A DNA stretch of 64,000 nt from Coriobacteriaceae bacterium AM100-PB1-1D-6A. Its GTDB lineage: Bacteria; Actinomycetota; Coriobacteriia; Coriobacteriales; Coriobacteriaceae. The number at the start of each line of letters is the position of its first letter. The first letter of the stretch is position 1. The notes under the pieces were generated by a model that worked only from the letters and a program-made list of their open reading frames with translations, did no database searches and had not been told where the DNA came from. The translations under genes were made by a program, and so were the position numbers. The DNA lies in NCBI GenBank assembly GCA_027660625.1, contig JAQDNC010000002.1, forward strand, positions 1 through 64,000. Reading direction: 5' to 3'. Below are positions 52,539 through 61,643 of this stretch, piece by piece.

Positions 52539-52578
52539 GGGCCGGGCGTCCCGTACGTTCGGGAGCCCGGCCCGTTAT
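52539..52578 (+). terminator. Strong hairpin between fdhF and the hyf genes
   Basis: GGGCCGGGC (52539-52547) pairs with GCCCGGCCC (52565-52573), and within it TCCCG pairs with CGGGA, giving an almost continuous 14-bp stem with a 6-nt loop. GTTATTTTG follows. It looks like a terminator inside the operon, 22 bp after fdhF, and may lower expression of the hyf genes relative to fdhF. Confidence 0.7.
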
Positions 52579-52595
52579 TTTGAAAGGAAGTGGGG

Positions 52596-53213
52596 ATGAA
52601 CCGCTTCATCGACATCAACCCGGAGAGGTGCATCGGCTGCGGAACATGCCAGTCCGCCTGTGCCGACGCCCATCGGATGCAGGGTCTTCAGGATACGCCG
52701 CGTCTGGCGCTCGCGAAGACCGGCGGTATTTCGGCCGCCCTTGCCTGCCACCATTGCGAGGGTGCCCCCTGCGCCGAGGTTTGCCCGGTGAATGCCATCG
52801 AGCACGATGGCGACCGCATCCACGTCAAGGAGCAGGAGTGCATCGGGTGCAGGCTGTGCGCCATCGCGTGCCCCTTCGGAGCCATCCATCCCGATGGCAC
52901 GTCTATCGCCGGTGTCGCAGGCATGTGCGACCCGACGCCTTCGTATCCTAAGTCCCTGAGCAGCCTGCTTACGTGGGCTCCCGGCCAGTACACCTGCGCT
53001 GTCAAGTGCGACCTGTGCGCCTTCGATCCGGACGGCCCGCATTGTGTGGCGGCGTGCCCCACCAAGGCGCTGACCGTCATGGGCGGCGCGGCCGATCGCG
53101 AGCTCGACGAGGCCAAGCGCCTGCGCTCGATCGAAAACGGTCCGGCCGTCGACGTTACCGCTGTGGCCCAGGGCCTGTCCGAGAAAGCAGAAGGGAGCGT
53201 AAACAATGGATAG
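52596..53213 (+). CDS. hyfA: Hydrogenase-4 ferredoxin subunit HyfA-like
   Basis: A 205-residue protein with four [4Fe-4S] motifs (CIGCGTCQSAC, CHHCEGAPCAEVC, CIGCRLCAIAC, CDLCAFDPDGPHCVAAC), related to HyfA/HycB. It would link FdhF to the hydrogenase module. It is a paralogue of the gene at 49702, so the operon has two such subunits. GAAAGGAAG precedes the ATG at 52596. Its end overlaps hyfB by 8 nt. Confidence 0.9.
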   Translation: MNRFIDINPERCIGCGTCQSACADAHRMQGLQDTPRLALAKTGGISAALACHHCEGAPCAEVCPVNAIEHDGDRIHVKEQECIGCRLCAIACPFGAIHPDGTSIAGVAGMCDPTPSYPKSLSSLLTWAPGQYTCAVKCDLCAFDPDGPHCVAACPTKALTVMGGAADRELDEAKRLRSIENGPAVDVTAVAQGLSEKAEGSVNNG

Positions 53214-55224
53214 CATGACGCTGTTTATCGCATCGCTTGCCGTCTCGTGCATCGGTGCGCTCGCCTCGGTTCTGCTGATCAAGGCCGATAACGCCGCCAA
53301 GACCGCCGGCTGCCTTATCGACGCCGTCGCCGCGGTGCTTTCGTTTGTGGCCGGTATCCAGGCCGTGCTGGGCGATGTCACGTCGGTCGACACCATCGTG
53401 TTCTTCCCGTTTGCCCATTTCCAGCTGCTGCTCAATCAGCTGTCCGGCCTATTCGTGGCGCTCATCTCGGTGCTCGCGTTTGCCGGTTCGATCTACGGTC
53501 TCAACTACTTTGATGAGTATCCGGGCAAAAAGGGCCGCGCCGGCTTCTTCTTTAACACCTTCGTGGCGTCCATGATGCTCGTCATCACCGCCGACAACGT
53601 GTTTTGGTTCCTGGTCGCCTTTGAGCTCATGTCGCTGACCTCGTACTTCCTGGTCGTGATTGAGGAGAACGAGAACTCCATCCATGGCGGTTGGCTCTAC
53701 TTTGTGATCGCGCACGTGGGCTTTGTGCTCATCATGGCGAGCTTCCTCACCATGACCAACTTCGCCGGCGGCTCGTTTGCCTTTGCGGATTTCCGCGCCA
53801 CGCAGTTTAGCCCTGCGGTCGCATCCGTGTGCTTCGTGCTCGCCTTCTTTGGCTTTGGCGCCAAGGCCGGTATCATCCCGCTGCACGGCTGGCTGCCCAA
53901 GGCACATCCCGAGGCGCCGTCCAACGTGTCGGCCCTCATGTCCGGCGGCATGATCAAGATCGGTATCTTCGGTATCCTCAAGGTTGGTCTCGATCTGCTC
54001 TCCGCCTCGGGCGTTCAGGTCTGGTGGGGCCTTATGGTCATGGTCTTCGGTGCGATCTCGTCGGTCCTCGGCGTGGCCTTCGCCCTGCAGGAGCATGACA
54101 TCAAGCGCCTGCTGGCCTATCACTCCGTCGAGAACATCGGCATCATTCTGCTCGGCGTCGGCGCCTCCATGGCCGCCATGGCGCTCAACTCTGTCGGCAT
54201 CGCCGTCCTGGCTCTGATGGCCGCCCTCTACCACACGTTCAACCACGCGATGTTTAAGGGCGAGCTGTTCTTGGGTGCCGGTGCGCTGCTGTACTCCACG
54301 GGTACGCGCAATATGGAGAAGATGGGCGGCCTGTTCCGTCGTATGCCGGCAACGGCCATCTGCTTCCTCGTTGGCGCGCTTGCCATCTCGGCCATCCCGC
54401 CCTTCAACGGCTTTGTGTCCGAGTGGTTTACCTACCAGTCGCTCTTTAATGCCGCCATGCAGGGTGACAAGGCCGTCATGATCGTGGCCGTGTTCGCTGC
54501 CGTCGCGCTTGCCATTACCGGCGCGCTGGCCGTCACGTGCTTCGTCAAGGCCTATGGCGTCTCTTTTGCCTCCGCGCCCCGCTCCGAGGCCGCGGCCAAT
54601 GCCAAGGAGGTTCCCGCCCCCATGGTGTTTGCGCAGGGCCTGCTCGCGGCCATCTGCGTCGTGCTGGGCATTGGCGCTCCCGTGATCGCGCCCGTGCTGG
54701 TCGATGTCGCCGCGTCCGTGCTGCATCCGTACGGTGGCGTGTTTGCCGCCGAGGGCATGGAGCTCATGAACCAATACTCCGGCGCTGCCACCTCCACGCC
54801 CGCGATCGCCATTGCGCTCGTGGTGCTCGTCGGCCTTGCCTGCGGTTATCGCAAGCTCAAGACCGTCGGCAAGGTGCAGAAGTCCCAGCCGTGGGCATGC
54901 GGCTATGCTCCCAACGAGCATATGCCCGTCGTGGCCACGACCTTTGCCTCCGAGGTGTCCTGGTTTATGCAGCCGCTCTACACGCTGCGCGACCGCTGCA
55001 CGGCCGTCTGCTGGTCCATCGCGCACTTCTTCCAGAAGCTCACCGGTGTGGCCGAGGCTGTGGAGCCCGTGCCCGACAAGGTTCTCGTCGATGCTCCGCA
55101 TAAGGGTGTCGAGAAGCTCGCCGACCTCGCGACTAAGCTCGAGGGCGGCAACTACAGCATCTATATCTGCTACATCGTCGCGGCACTCGTGGTGTTCCTC
55201 GTGCTCGCCGTGCAAATGGGTTAA
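53206..55224 (+). CDS. hyfB: Hydrogenase-4 membrane subunit HyfB (NuoL-like)
   Basis: A 672-residue membrane protein with about 15 or more helices, of the Mrp/NuoL antiporter-like family. The antiporter core is visible in VAFELMSLTSYFLVVIEE (Glu of helix 5), GFGAKAGIIPLHGWLPKAHP (Lys and His loop) and LLAYHSVENIGIILLG. It belongs to the proton- or sodium-moving arm of the formate hydrogenlyase complex. It is translationally coupled to hyfA. The C-terminal 130 residues extend past the core with a further helix. Confidence 0.94.
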   Translation: MDSMTLFIASLAVSCIGALASVLLIKADNAAKTAGCLIDAVAAVLSFVAGIQAVLGDVTSVDTIVFFPFAHFQLLLNQLSGLFVALISVLAFAGSIYGLNYFDEYPGKKGRAGFFFNTFVASMMLVITADNVFWFLVAFELMSLTSYFLVVIEENENSIHGGWLYFVIAHVGFVLIMASFLTMTNFAGGSFAFADFRATQFSPAVASVCFVLAFFGFGAKAGIIPLHGWLPKAHPEAPSNVSALMSGGMIKIGIFGILKVGLDLLSASGVQVWWGLMVMVFGAISSVLGVAFALQEHDIKRLLAYHSVENIGIILLGVGASMAAMALNSVGIAVLALMAALYHTFNHAMFKGELFLGAGALLYSTGTRNMEKMGGLFRRMPATAICFLVGALAISAIPPFNGFVSEWFTYQSLFNAAMQGDKAVMIVAVFAAVALAITGALAVTCFVKAYGVSFASAPRSEAAANAKEVPAPMVFAQGLLAAICVVLGIGAPVIAPVLVDVAASVLHPYGGVFAAEGMELMNQYSGAATSTPAIAIALVVLVGLACGYRKLKTVGKVQKSQPWACGYAPNEHMPVVATTFASEVSWFMQPLYTLRDRCTAVCWSIAHFFQKLTGVAEAVEPVPDKVLVDAPHKGVEKLADLATKLEGGNYSIYICYIVAALVVFLVLAVQMG

Positions 55225-55236
55225 GGAGGGGAGAGC

Positions 55237-56163
55237 ATGAACAACATCGTACTTGCCGTTCTGCAGGGCGTGGTCGTTATGGCCGTCGCGCCGTTCTTCT
55301 CCGGTCTCGGCCGCGTGATCCGCGCCAAGATGCACAACCGTCGCGGCCCCAGCATCATGCAGGACTATCGCGACCTGGCCAAGCTCTTTGCGCGCCCCGA
55401 GTCCCAGAGCGAGGACGCGAGCTTTGCGCTGCGCATTATGCCGCCGCTGTTCTTCGCCGTCGCCTTTATGCTCGCGATGGGCCTGCCGCTCTTTACGGCA
55501 CAAAGCCCCATCCCGGTCTTTGGTGACGCCATCACCATCATGTACAGCCTGGCGCTCGCCCGCTTTTTCTTCGCCCTCTGCGGCGTGGACTCGTCCAACG
55601 CCTACGCCGGTATCGGCGGCGTCCGCGAGCTGCTCATGAGCGTGCTCATCGAGCCGTCCATGCTACTGGCGCTGTTTGCCGCCGCCCTGGTGTGCGGCTC
55701 CACCGACATCGCCACCATGGGTCAGCATATCATGACGGGCGCCGTCGACGCGCCGGTCGCCGTGATCCTCGCCGGCATCGCCTTTGCGATTGCCTGCTAC
55801 ATGGAACTCGGCAAGCTGCCGTTTGATCAGGCCGAGGCCGAGCAAGAGCTTCAGGAAGGACCGCTCGCCGAGCTTTCCGGCCCGTCGCTTGCGATGGCCA
55901 AGCTTGCCATGTCCATGAAACAGGTCCTGGTCGTCGCCTGGTTCTGCGCGATCTTCATCCCCTGGGGCGAGCCTGCGACCGTGGGCGTTGCCGCCGTTCT
56001 GGGCGCGGTCATCTTCCTTGTTAAGTGCCTGATCGACTTTGTCGTGTGCGGCGTGATCGAGAACTCTTGCTCGCGTTCGCGCTTTAAGGTGCTTGGCAAT
56101 CAGACCTGGGCTGTCGTGGGCATCGCCGTTCTGGCGTTTGTCTTCGTGGTCGTCGGCGTGTAG
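55237..56163 (+). CDS. hyfC: Hydrogenase-4 membrane subunit HyfC (NuoH-like)
   Basis: A 308-residue membrane protein of the NuoH/HycD family with about eight helices. It anchors the soluble hydrogenase arm. GLGRVIRAKMHNRRGPSIMQ near residue 24 and FDQAEAEQELQEGPLAELSGP near 196 are the family loops that meet the catalytic arm. GGAGGGG precedes the ATG. HyfC versus HycD is decided only by the neighbouring hyfB, D, E and F genes. Confidence 0.95.
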   Translation: MNNIVLAVLQGVVVMAVAPFFSGLGRVIRAKMHNRRGPSIMQDYRDLAKLFARPESQSEDASFALRIMPPLFFAVAFMLAMGLPLFTAQSPIPVFGDAITIMYSLALARFFFALCGVDSSNAYAGIGGVRELLMSVLIEPSMLLALFAAALVCGSTDIATMGQHIMTGAVDAPVAVILAGIAFAIACYMELGKLPFDQAEAEQELQEGPLAELSGPSLAMAKLAMSMKQVLVVAWFCAIFIPWGEPATVGVAAVLGAVIFLVKCLIDFVVCGVIENSCSRSRFKVLGNQTWAVVGIAVLAFVFVVVGV

Positions 56164-56178
56164 GAGAAGGGAGAAACA

Positions 56179-57636
56179 ATGTCATTTGCAGTCAGTCTGT
56201 CCCTTCTCGGCTTGGTCGCTATCGCGGCCCCGATGGTGGCCTCGGTGCTCGTCGCCCTGTTCCCCCGTCCGTACGCCAAGTGGTTCAGCGTTTTGGGTGC
56301 TGCCGTCTCTACGGTCTGCACCATTGCCCTCGCCGCGAATTTCGCTGGCGCCGGCATGCCCGACACGCAGGTCCCCCTGATCTCGTTTGGGCAGACCCTC
56401 GTTATGGGATTCACCTTCGATCGCATGAGCACGCTGCTCGCGCCCGCCTTTGTGGGTATCGGCCTGCTTGTCGTGATCTATTCGATTCCCTATATGAGCG
56501 AGAATAACCGTGAGCATCCCGACGCACCGCGTCGTCGCTTCTACGCGTACCTCGCGACCTTTATCGGCGCCATGGCCGGCCTTGTGTACAGCTCGACCCT
56601 TTTGGGCCAGCTCGTGTTCTTTGAGATCACGGGTGCGTGCTCTTGGGGCCTCATTAGCTACTACATGACGCCTACGGCCAAGAAGGCCGGCATGAAGGCC
56701 CTCATCATCACGCATATCGGTGCGCTCGGCCTGTATCTGGGCGCCGCCATCGTGTTTGCCCACACCGGCACCTTCGCCATCACCGCGATTGCCGGCCTCG
56801 ACACCAAGCTCAAGGCTATCGTCCTTTTGCTCGTGCTGTTTGCGGCCTGGGCCAAGTCCGCACAGGTCCCCATGTACATGTGGCTGCCTTCGGCCATGGA
56901 AGCGCCGACGCCTGTTTCGGCCTACCTGCATGGTGCCTCGATGGTCAAGGTCGGCGTGTGCGTGTTCGCGCGCGCACTCGTCTCTGCCGGCGAGATTCCC
57001 GAGATCGTGGGCTGGGTCGCCATTATCGACGCCATGGTCACCATGCTCTTTGGTTTCCTTATGTACCTGCCGCAAAAGGACATGAAGCGCCTGCTGGCCT
57101 TCTCCACGATCGCCCAGCTCTCCTATGTGTTCTTTGGTCTGGGCCTTTCGGTCTTTGGCAGCCAGCTGGCCTTTGATGGCGCCGTGTGCCACATCTTTAA
57201 CCACGCTTTCGCCAAGACGCTGTTCTTCCTGATTGCCGGTTCGTTCTCCTTTACGCTCGGCACGCGTATGCTGCCCAAGCTTCGCGGCATCGTAAAGAAG
57301 TACCCGATCTCGGGCGTGGGCTTCGGTGTCGCGGCGCTCGCCATTGCCGGCGTGCCGCCCATGAACACGTTCTTCTCGAAGTTCCAGATCATCGCCGGCG
57401 GCTTTTCCGTGGGTGCCAGCAACGTCGCGATCCTGGTGCTCGTGTGCATTATGGTCGCCGAGACCGTCGCCACCTTTGCATGGTTCCTTAAGTGGATGGG
57501 CTATTGCCTGCCCGGCGAGCCGAGCGAAGAGGTCGCTGCGGGTGCCCCGCTTCCCCGCGCGATGGCGTTCGTGTTCATCGTGCTCATCATCATGGTCATC
57601 GTCAGCGGCCCGCTTTCGGCCAGCTGGATCGGTTAG
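56179..57636 (+). CDS. hyfD: Hydrogenase-4 membrane subunit HyfD (NuoM/N-like)
   Basis: A 485-residue Mrp-antiporter-like membrane protein, the second of three in the operon. Characteristic loops are GQLVFFEITGACSWGLISYY, AAWAKSAQVPMYMWLPSAMEAPTPVSAYLHGASMVK and KRLLAFSTIAQLSYVFFG. Such subunits are present in Hyf but absent in the smaller Hyc complex, so the enzyme is of hydrogenase-4 type. GGAGAAGGGAG precedes the ATG. Confidence 0.94.
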   Translation: MSFAVSLSLLGLVAIAAPMVASVLVALFPRPYAKWFSVLGAAVSTVCTIALAANFAGAGMPDTQVPLISFGQTLVMGFTFDRMSTLLAPAFVGIGLLVVIYSIPYMSENNREHPDAPRRRFYAYLATFIGAMAGLVYSSTLLGQLVFFEITGACSWGLISYYMTPTAKKAGMKALIITHIGALGLYLGAAIVFAHTGTFAITAIAGLDTKLKAIVLLLVLFAAWAKSAQVPMYMWLPSAMEAPTPVSAYLHGASMVKVGVCVFARALVSAGEIPEIVGWVAIIDAMVTMLFGFLMYLPQKDMKRLLAFSTIAQLSYVFFGLGLSVFGSQLAFDGAVCHIFNHAFAKTLFFLIAGSFSFTLGTRMLPKLRGIVKKYPISGVGFGVAALAIAGVPPMNTFFSKFQIIAGGFSVGASNVAILVLVCIMVAETVATFAWFLKWMGYCLPGEPSEEVAAGAPLPRAMAFVFIVLIIMVIVSGPLSASWIG

Positions 57637-57649
57637 GAGGTAGAACGAC

Positions 57650-58303
57650 ATGGGTTATTCGATCGTCAACATCCTTGGCGGCCTTCTGATCGTCACGTCC
57701 ACCATGGTGGTCGTCTCCAAAAACATCAAACATGCCATCAACTGGTATGCGGTGCAGTCGCTGGTGCTCGTGGGACTGCTCGCTACGCTCGGTGCCACTA
57801 CCGGTGCGCAGGAGCTGCTTATGTGGGCCGGATCTGCCTTTATCACTAAGGTCGTCCTGGTCCCTTATATCCTCAACCGCGCATACAAGAAGATGGGCGA
57901 GCCGAGCGATGCATCGCTCAAGGCCGGCCTTAAGCCCGCGTGGGCCATTTGCATCATCGCCGTCGAGGTCGCGATTTGCTTTGCCGTCGTGACGCAGATC
58001 AGCCTGCCCACGGCCGAGGTCGCAACGCCTGCGCTCGCTATTAGCTTCGCTCACTTCTTTGTGGGCCTCACCTGCATCATTTCGCAGCGCAACATCATGA
58101 AGCAGATCTTTGGATACTGCCTTATGGAAAACGGCAGCCATGTGACGCTCGCGCTTTTGGCCCCCACCGCTCCCGAGATCATCGAGATCGGTATCGCCAC
58201 CGACGCCATCTTTGCCGTCATCATCATGTCCATCGTCGTGCGTCGCATTTGGGACGACTCCCACTCGCTCGATGCGTGCGACCTGTCCGAGCTGAGGGGG
58301 TAG
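57650..58303 (+). CDS. hyfE: Hydrogenase-4 membrane subunit HyfE
   Basis: A 217-residue protein with about six or seven helices, resembling HyfE, which has a NuoK-like part. SIVNILGGLLIVTSTMVVVSKN at the N-terminus, GLTCIISQRNIMKQIFGYCLMENG near residue 145 and the acidic C-terminus fit. GGAGG precedes the ATG. It sits in the order hyfD-E-F of the E. coli operon. Confidence 0.92.
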   Translation: MGYSIVNILGGLLIVTSTMVVVSKNIKHAINWYAVQSLVLVGLLATLGATTGAQELLMWAGSAFITKVVLVPYILNRAYKKMGEPSDASLKAGLKPAWAICIIAVEVAICFAVVTQISLPTAEVATPALAISFAHFFVGLTCIISQRNIMKQIFGYCLMENGSHVTLALLAPTAPEIIEIGIATDAIFAVIIMSIVVRRIWDDSHSLDACDLSELRG

Positions 58304-58306
58304 TCC

Positions 58307-59866
58307 ATGGAAACGTTGATTCTCGCCCTGCTCGCGACTCCTTTGGTGTTCTCGCTGGTCATGGCGTTTTTGCCCAAGAACACGTCCTATAACGTGTTTG
58401 CCGGTCTCAACCTGGTCTCCGTCGCAGCCGTCCTGGTGCTGTCGATTATGACGGCCGGCGACGTCCTTATGAGCGGCGAAACCGCGAGCGCTCTTGGCCT
58501 GTGGTTCCACCTCGATTCGCTGGGCGCCATCTTTGTGCTGCTCATCGGCTTTATCGGTTTTCTTACGGGGCTGTTCTCGCTGCCCTATGTAAAGGCCGAT
58601 ATCGAGGAGGGCTCCATGCCCGCCGAGCGCGCCAAGCAGTATTTTGCGCTGTTTAGCCTGTTTGTGTTCACCATGCTGCTCGCGTGCCTGTCCAACAACA
58701 TGATCCTCACGTGGGCCGCCGTGGAGGCAACCACGCTTTCCACCGTGTTCCTCGTGGGTATCTACAAGAACAAGACGGCCCTCGAGGCTTCTTGGAAGTA
58801 TGCGATGGTCTGCACCGCCGGCGTGGCCTTCGGCCTGTTCGGTACGCTGCTGATCTACGCCAACGCCGCCGACGTGATTCCCAACGCCCACGAGGCCGCA
58901 TTCCTGTCGTGCGTGCTGCCGTATGCCGACCAGTTCGACCCGACGCTCATGCGCCTCGCCTTTGCGTTTATCGTGATCGGCTTTGGCACCAAGGCCGGCC
59001 TGTTCCCCATGCACACTTGGCTGCCCGATGCCCACTCCCAGGCCCCGAGCCCTGTCTCGGCCCTGCTCTCTGGCGTGCTGCTTAAGTGCGCCATGCTCGT
59101 GATCATGCGCTTCTACGGCTTTACCATCCAGGCCGTGGGCGCCGAGTATCCGCAGCTTTTGCTGCTGATCGTCGGCACGCTGTCCATTTTGGTGGCGGCA
59201 CTTTCGATGTTTCGCCAGGACGACCTCAAGCGCCGCTTTGCGTACTCGTCTGTGGAGAACGTGGGCGTTATCGCCCTGTGCCTGGGTATCGGTGGCCCGC
59301 TGGGTATCGCCGCGGCCCTGCTGCACTGCGTGTTCCACGGCTTTACCAAGACGCTTGCCTTCTGCGTGTCCGGCAACATCCAGCACGCCTTTGGCACGCG
59401 TAGCCTGGCTAAGATTCAGGGTGTCGTCGAGGTTGCCCCCGCAACCGCCGCGCTCGCCATCTTGGCACTGCTCGGTCTTGGTGCCTTCCCGCCCTTTGGC
59501 ATGTTTATCTCCGAGTTCCTGACTTTTGTCGCCGGTGTTACCGCCGGTCCCATGTGGCTGGTCGTCGTGGTCGCTCTCGGTCTTACCGTGGCCATCTCCG
59601 CGCTCACCCGCATCGCACTCAAGTCGGTATTCGGCCATGCGCCCCAGGCCATGGGCAAGCATGAGGCCCCGGCGCTCATGCTTATTCCCGAAATCATCCT
59701 GGCTGTCATGATCTTGTGGTTTGGCATCGCCACCCCGCTGCCTCTCGTGCACGGTGTGGAGACTGCGACCGGCATCGTGCTCGAGCAGAGCACCGAGGAG
59801 CTTCACGCGACGCCGATGTACCGCGCTGTGTTCGGTACCGAGACCGCTCAGAGCGAGGTGGAGTAA
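58307..59866 (+). CDS. hyfF: Hydrogenase-4 membrane subunit HyfF (NuoL/N-like)
   Basis: A 519-residue third antiporter-like subunit with about 14 helices. LTWAAVEATTLSTVFLVGIY holds the helix-5 Glu, and GFGTKAGLFPMHTWLPDAHSQAPSPVSALLSGVLLK and RRFAYSSVENVGVIALCLG are the core loops. AGGGGGTAG precedes the ATG, which lies 4 bp past hyfE. With HyfB and HyfD, this gives three potential ion-pumping units, suggesting energy conservation during formate-dependent H2 production. Confidence 0.94.
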   Translation: METLILALLATPLVFSLVMAFLPKNTSYNVFAGLNLVSVAAVLVLSIMTAGDVLMSGETASALGLWFHLDSLGAIFVLLIGFIGFLTGLFSLPYVKADIEEGSMPAERAKQYFALFSLFVFTMLLACLSNNMILTWAAVEATTLSTVFLVGIYKNKTALEASWKYAMVCTAGVAFGLFGTLLIYANAADVIPNAHEAAFLSCVLPYADQFDPTLMRLAFAFIVIGFGTKAGLFPMHTWLPDAHSQAPSPVSALLSGVLLKCAMLVIMRFYGFTIQAVGAEYPQLLLLIVGTLSILVAALSMFRQDDLKRRFAYSSVENVGVIALCLGIGGPLGIAAALLHCVFHGFTKTLAFCVSGNIQHAFGTRSLAKIQGVVEVAPATAALAILALLGLGAFPPFGMFISEFLTFVAGVTAGPMWLVVVVALGLTVAISALTRIALKSVFGHAPQAMGKHEAPALMLIPEIILAVMILWFGIATPLPLVHGVETATGIVLEQSTEELHATPMYRAVFGTETAQSEVE

Positions 59867-59869
59867 CGA

Positions 59870-61642
59870 ATGATTGAAACTGAGAACAAGGTGTATGCCC
59901 GTCGCTGCGAGAGCCATGTCGAGGCCCTGCGCCGCGCTGTTCCGGGCTGCATCGAGAAGGTCGAGTGGCAGTGCGAGGACCAGCTGACGATCACCGTCAA
60001 GCAGGACAAGCTGCCCGAGGCCGTCCACTACCTGTACTACGAGCGCTACGGCTGGATTCCCGTGATCATCGGCAACGATGAGCGCAGCCTGTGCGGCCGT
60101 TACGCCGTGTACTATGTCATCTCCATGGAGGGGGAGGATCCCGGCTGGGTGACCGTGCGCACCGAGGTCGATCCCGCCAAGATGACGTTCCCGTCCGTGA
60201 CACCGTTCGTCCCCGCCTGTGTGTGGGGCGAGCGCGAGCTGCGCGACATGTTCGGCTTGATTCCCGAGGGTCTGCCCGATCGTCGCCGCCTGGTGCTGCC
60301 CGATGACTGGCCCAGCGGCCTGTACCCGCTGCGCAAGAACTCCATGGACTACCGCTTCCGTCCCGCTCCCGCGAGCGACATGGAAAACTACGAGTTCTTG
60401 GCCGATACCAAGGGCAAGGAGACGACGCTTGTCCCCATGGGCCCGTTGCACATTACCTCCGACGAGCCCGGCCACTTCCGCCTGTTCGTTGAGGGCGAGA
60501 CGATCGTCGACGCCGACTACCGTCTGTTCTACGTGCACCGCGGCATGGAGAAGGTCGCCGAGACGCGCCTGAACTATGACGCCGTGACGTTCCTCGCCGA
60601 CCGCATCTGCGGTATCTGCGGCTGCGCCCACTCGGTGGCCTATGCCGAGGCCGTCGAGCGCGCCCAGGGCATTCATGTCCCGCCGCGCGCCCAGTACATC
60701 CGCGCTATCATGCTCGAGGTCGAGCGCCTGCACTCGCATCTGCTCAACATTGGCCTGGCGTCGCACTACACGGGCTTCGACTCCGGCTTCCAGCAGTTCT
60801 TCCGCGTCCGCGAGAAGTCCATGGACCTGGCCGAGAAGCTCTCCGGTCACCGCAAGACCTACGGCCTCAACGTGATCGGCGGCGTGCGCCGCGATATTTT
60901 GGCCGAGCAGAAGCTTTCCACGCTCACGACCATCCATCAGCTGCGCTCCGAGGTTCAGGAGCTCGTCGACGTCTTGCTCTCCACGCCCAACTTTATTGAG
61001 CGTACGAGCGGTATCGGCGTCTTGGACCGCAAGATCGCACGCGACTTCTCGCCGGTCGGCCCGCTCATGCGTGGCTCGGGCTATGCCCGCGACGTGCGCT
61101 TTGACCATCCCTTCGACGGCTACGCCGATCCGGACGTTCAAAAGATGCATGCCGCCACGGCCGACACCTGCGATGCCTTCGGCCGTACCGCCGTTCGCAT
61201 CCAGGAGGTCTACGATTCGATCGACATGATCGAGACCATGCTCGAGAACTGTCCGTCGGGCCCCATCCTCACCACGGATTGGGAGTACACCCCGCACAAG
61301 TACGCCATCGGCGCCACCGAGGCGCCGCGCGGCGAGGACGTGCACTGGGCCATGCTCGGCAACAACCAGAAGTGCTACCGCTGGCGCGCCAAGGCCGCCA
61401 CGTACAGCAACTGGCCGGTCCTGCGCTACATGTTCCGCGGCAACACCGTGGGCGATGCGGCGCTGATCGTCGGTTCGCTCGACCCGTGCTACTCCTGCAC
61501 CGACCGCGTGACGGTGACCGATGTCGCCGCCAAGCGCGACCACGTGCTCGACAAGGAGCAGTTCGAGAACGTCTGGCGCGACAAGTCGCCGCTTGCGGGC
61601 GAGGGCACCATGGCCGCTCCGCTCGATGAGGAGGCGCTCTAA
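59870..61642 (+). CDS. hyfG: [NiFe] hydrogenase large subunit HyfG (NuoCD-like fusion)
   Basis: A 590-residue catalytic subunit that reduces protons to H2. The N-terminal 165 residues resemble NuoC (GDDWPSGLYPLRK end). The rest resembles NuoD and the group 4 large subunit. RICGICGCAHSVAYAEAVE near residue 245 and DPCYSCTDRVTV near 538 supply the four Cys ligands of the NiFe site. The sequence goes past the DPCxxC motif by about 50 residues, so a C-terminal cleavage by HycI, as in E. coli, is expected. The ATG at 59870 lies 4 bp past hyfF. Confidence 0.96.
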   Translation: MIETENKVYARRCESHVEALRRAVPGCIEKVEWQCEDQLTITVKQDKLPEAVHYLYYERYGWIPVIIGNDERSLCGRYAVYYVISMEGEDPGWVTVRTEVDPAKMTFPSVTPFVPACVWGERELRDMFGLIPEGLPDRRRLVLPDDWPSGLYPLRKNSMDYRFRPAPASDMENYEFLADTKGKETTLVPMGPLHITSDEPGHFRLFVEGETIVDADYRLFYVHRGMEKVAETRLNYDAVTFLADRICGICGCAHSVAYAEAVERAQGIHVPPRAQYIRAIMLEVERLHSHLLNIGLASHYTGFDSGFQQFFRVREKSMDLAEKLSGHRKTYGLNVIGGVRRDILAEQKLSTLTTIHQLRSEVQELVDVLLSTPNFIERTSGIGVLDRKIARDFSPVGPLMRGSGYARDVRFDHPFDGYADPDVQKMHAATADTCDAFGRTAVRIQEVYDSIDMIETMLENCPSGPILTTDWEYTPHKYAIGATEAPRGEDVHWAMLGNNQKCYRWRAKAATYSNWPVLRYMFRGNTVGDAALIVGSLDPCYSCTDRVTVTDVAAKRDHVLDKEQFENVWRDKSPLAGEGTMAAPLDEEAL

Positions 61643-61643
61643 T

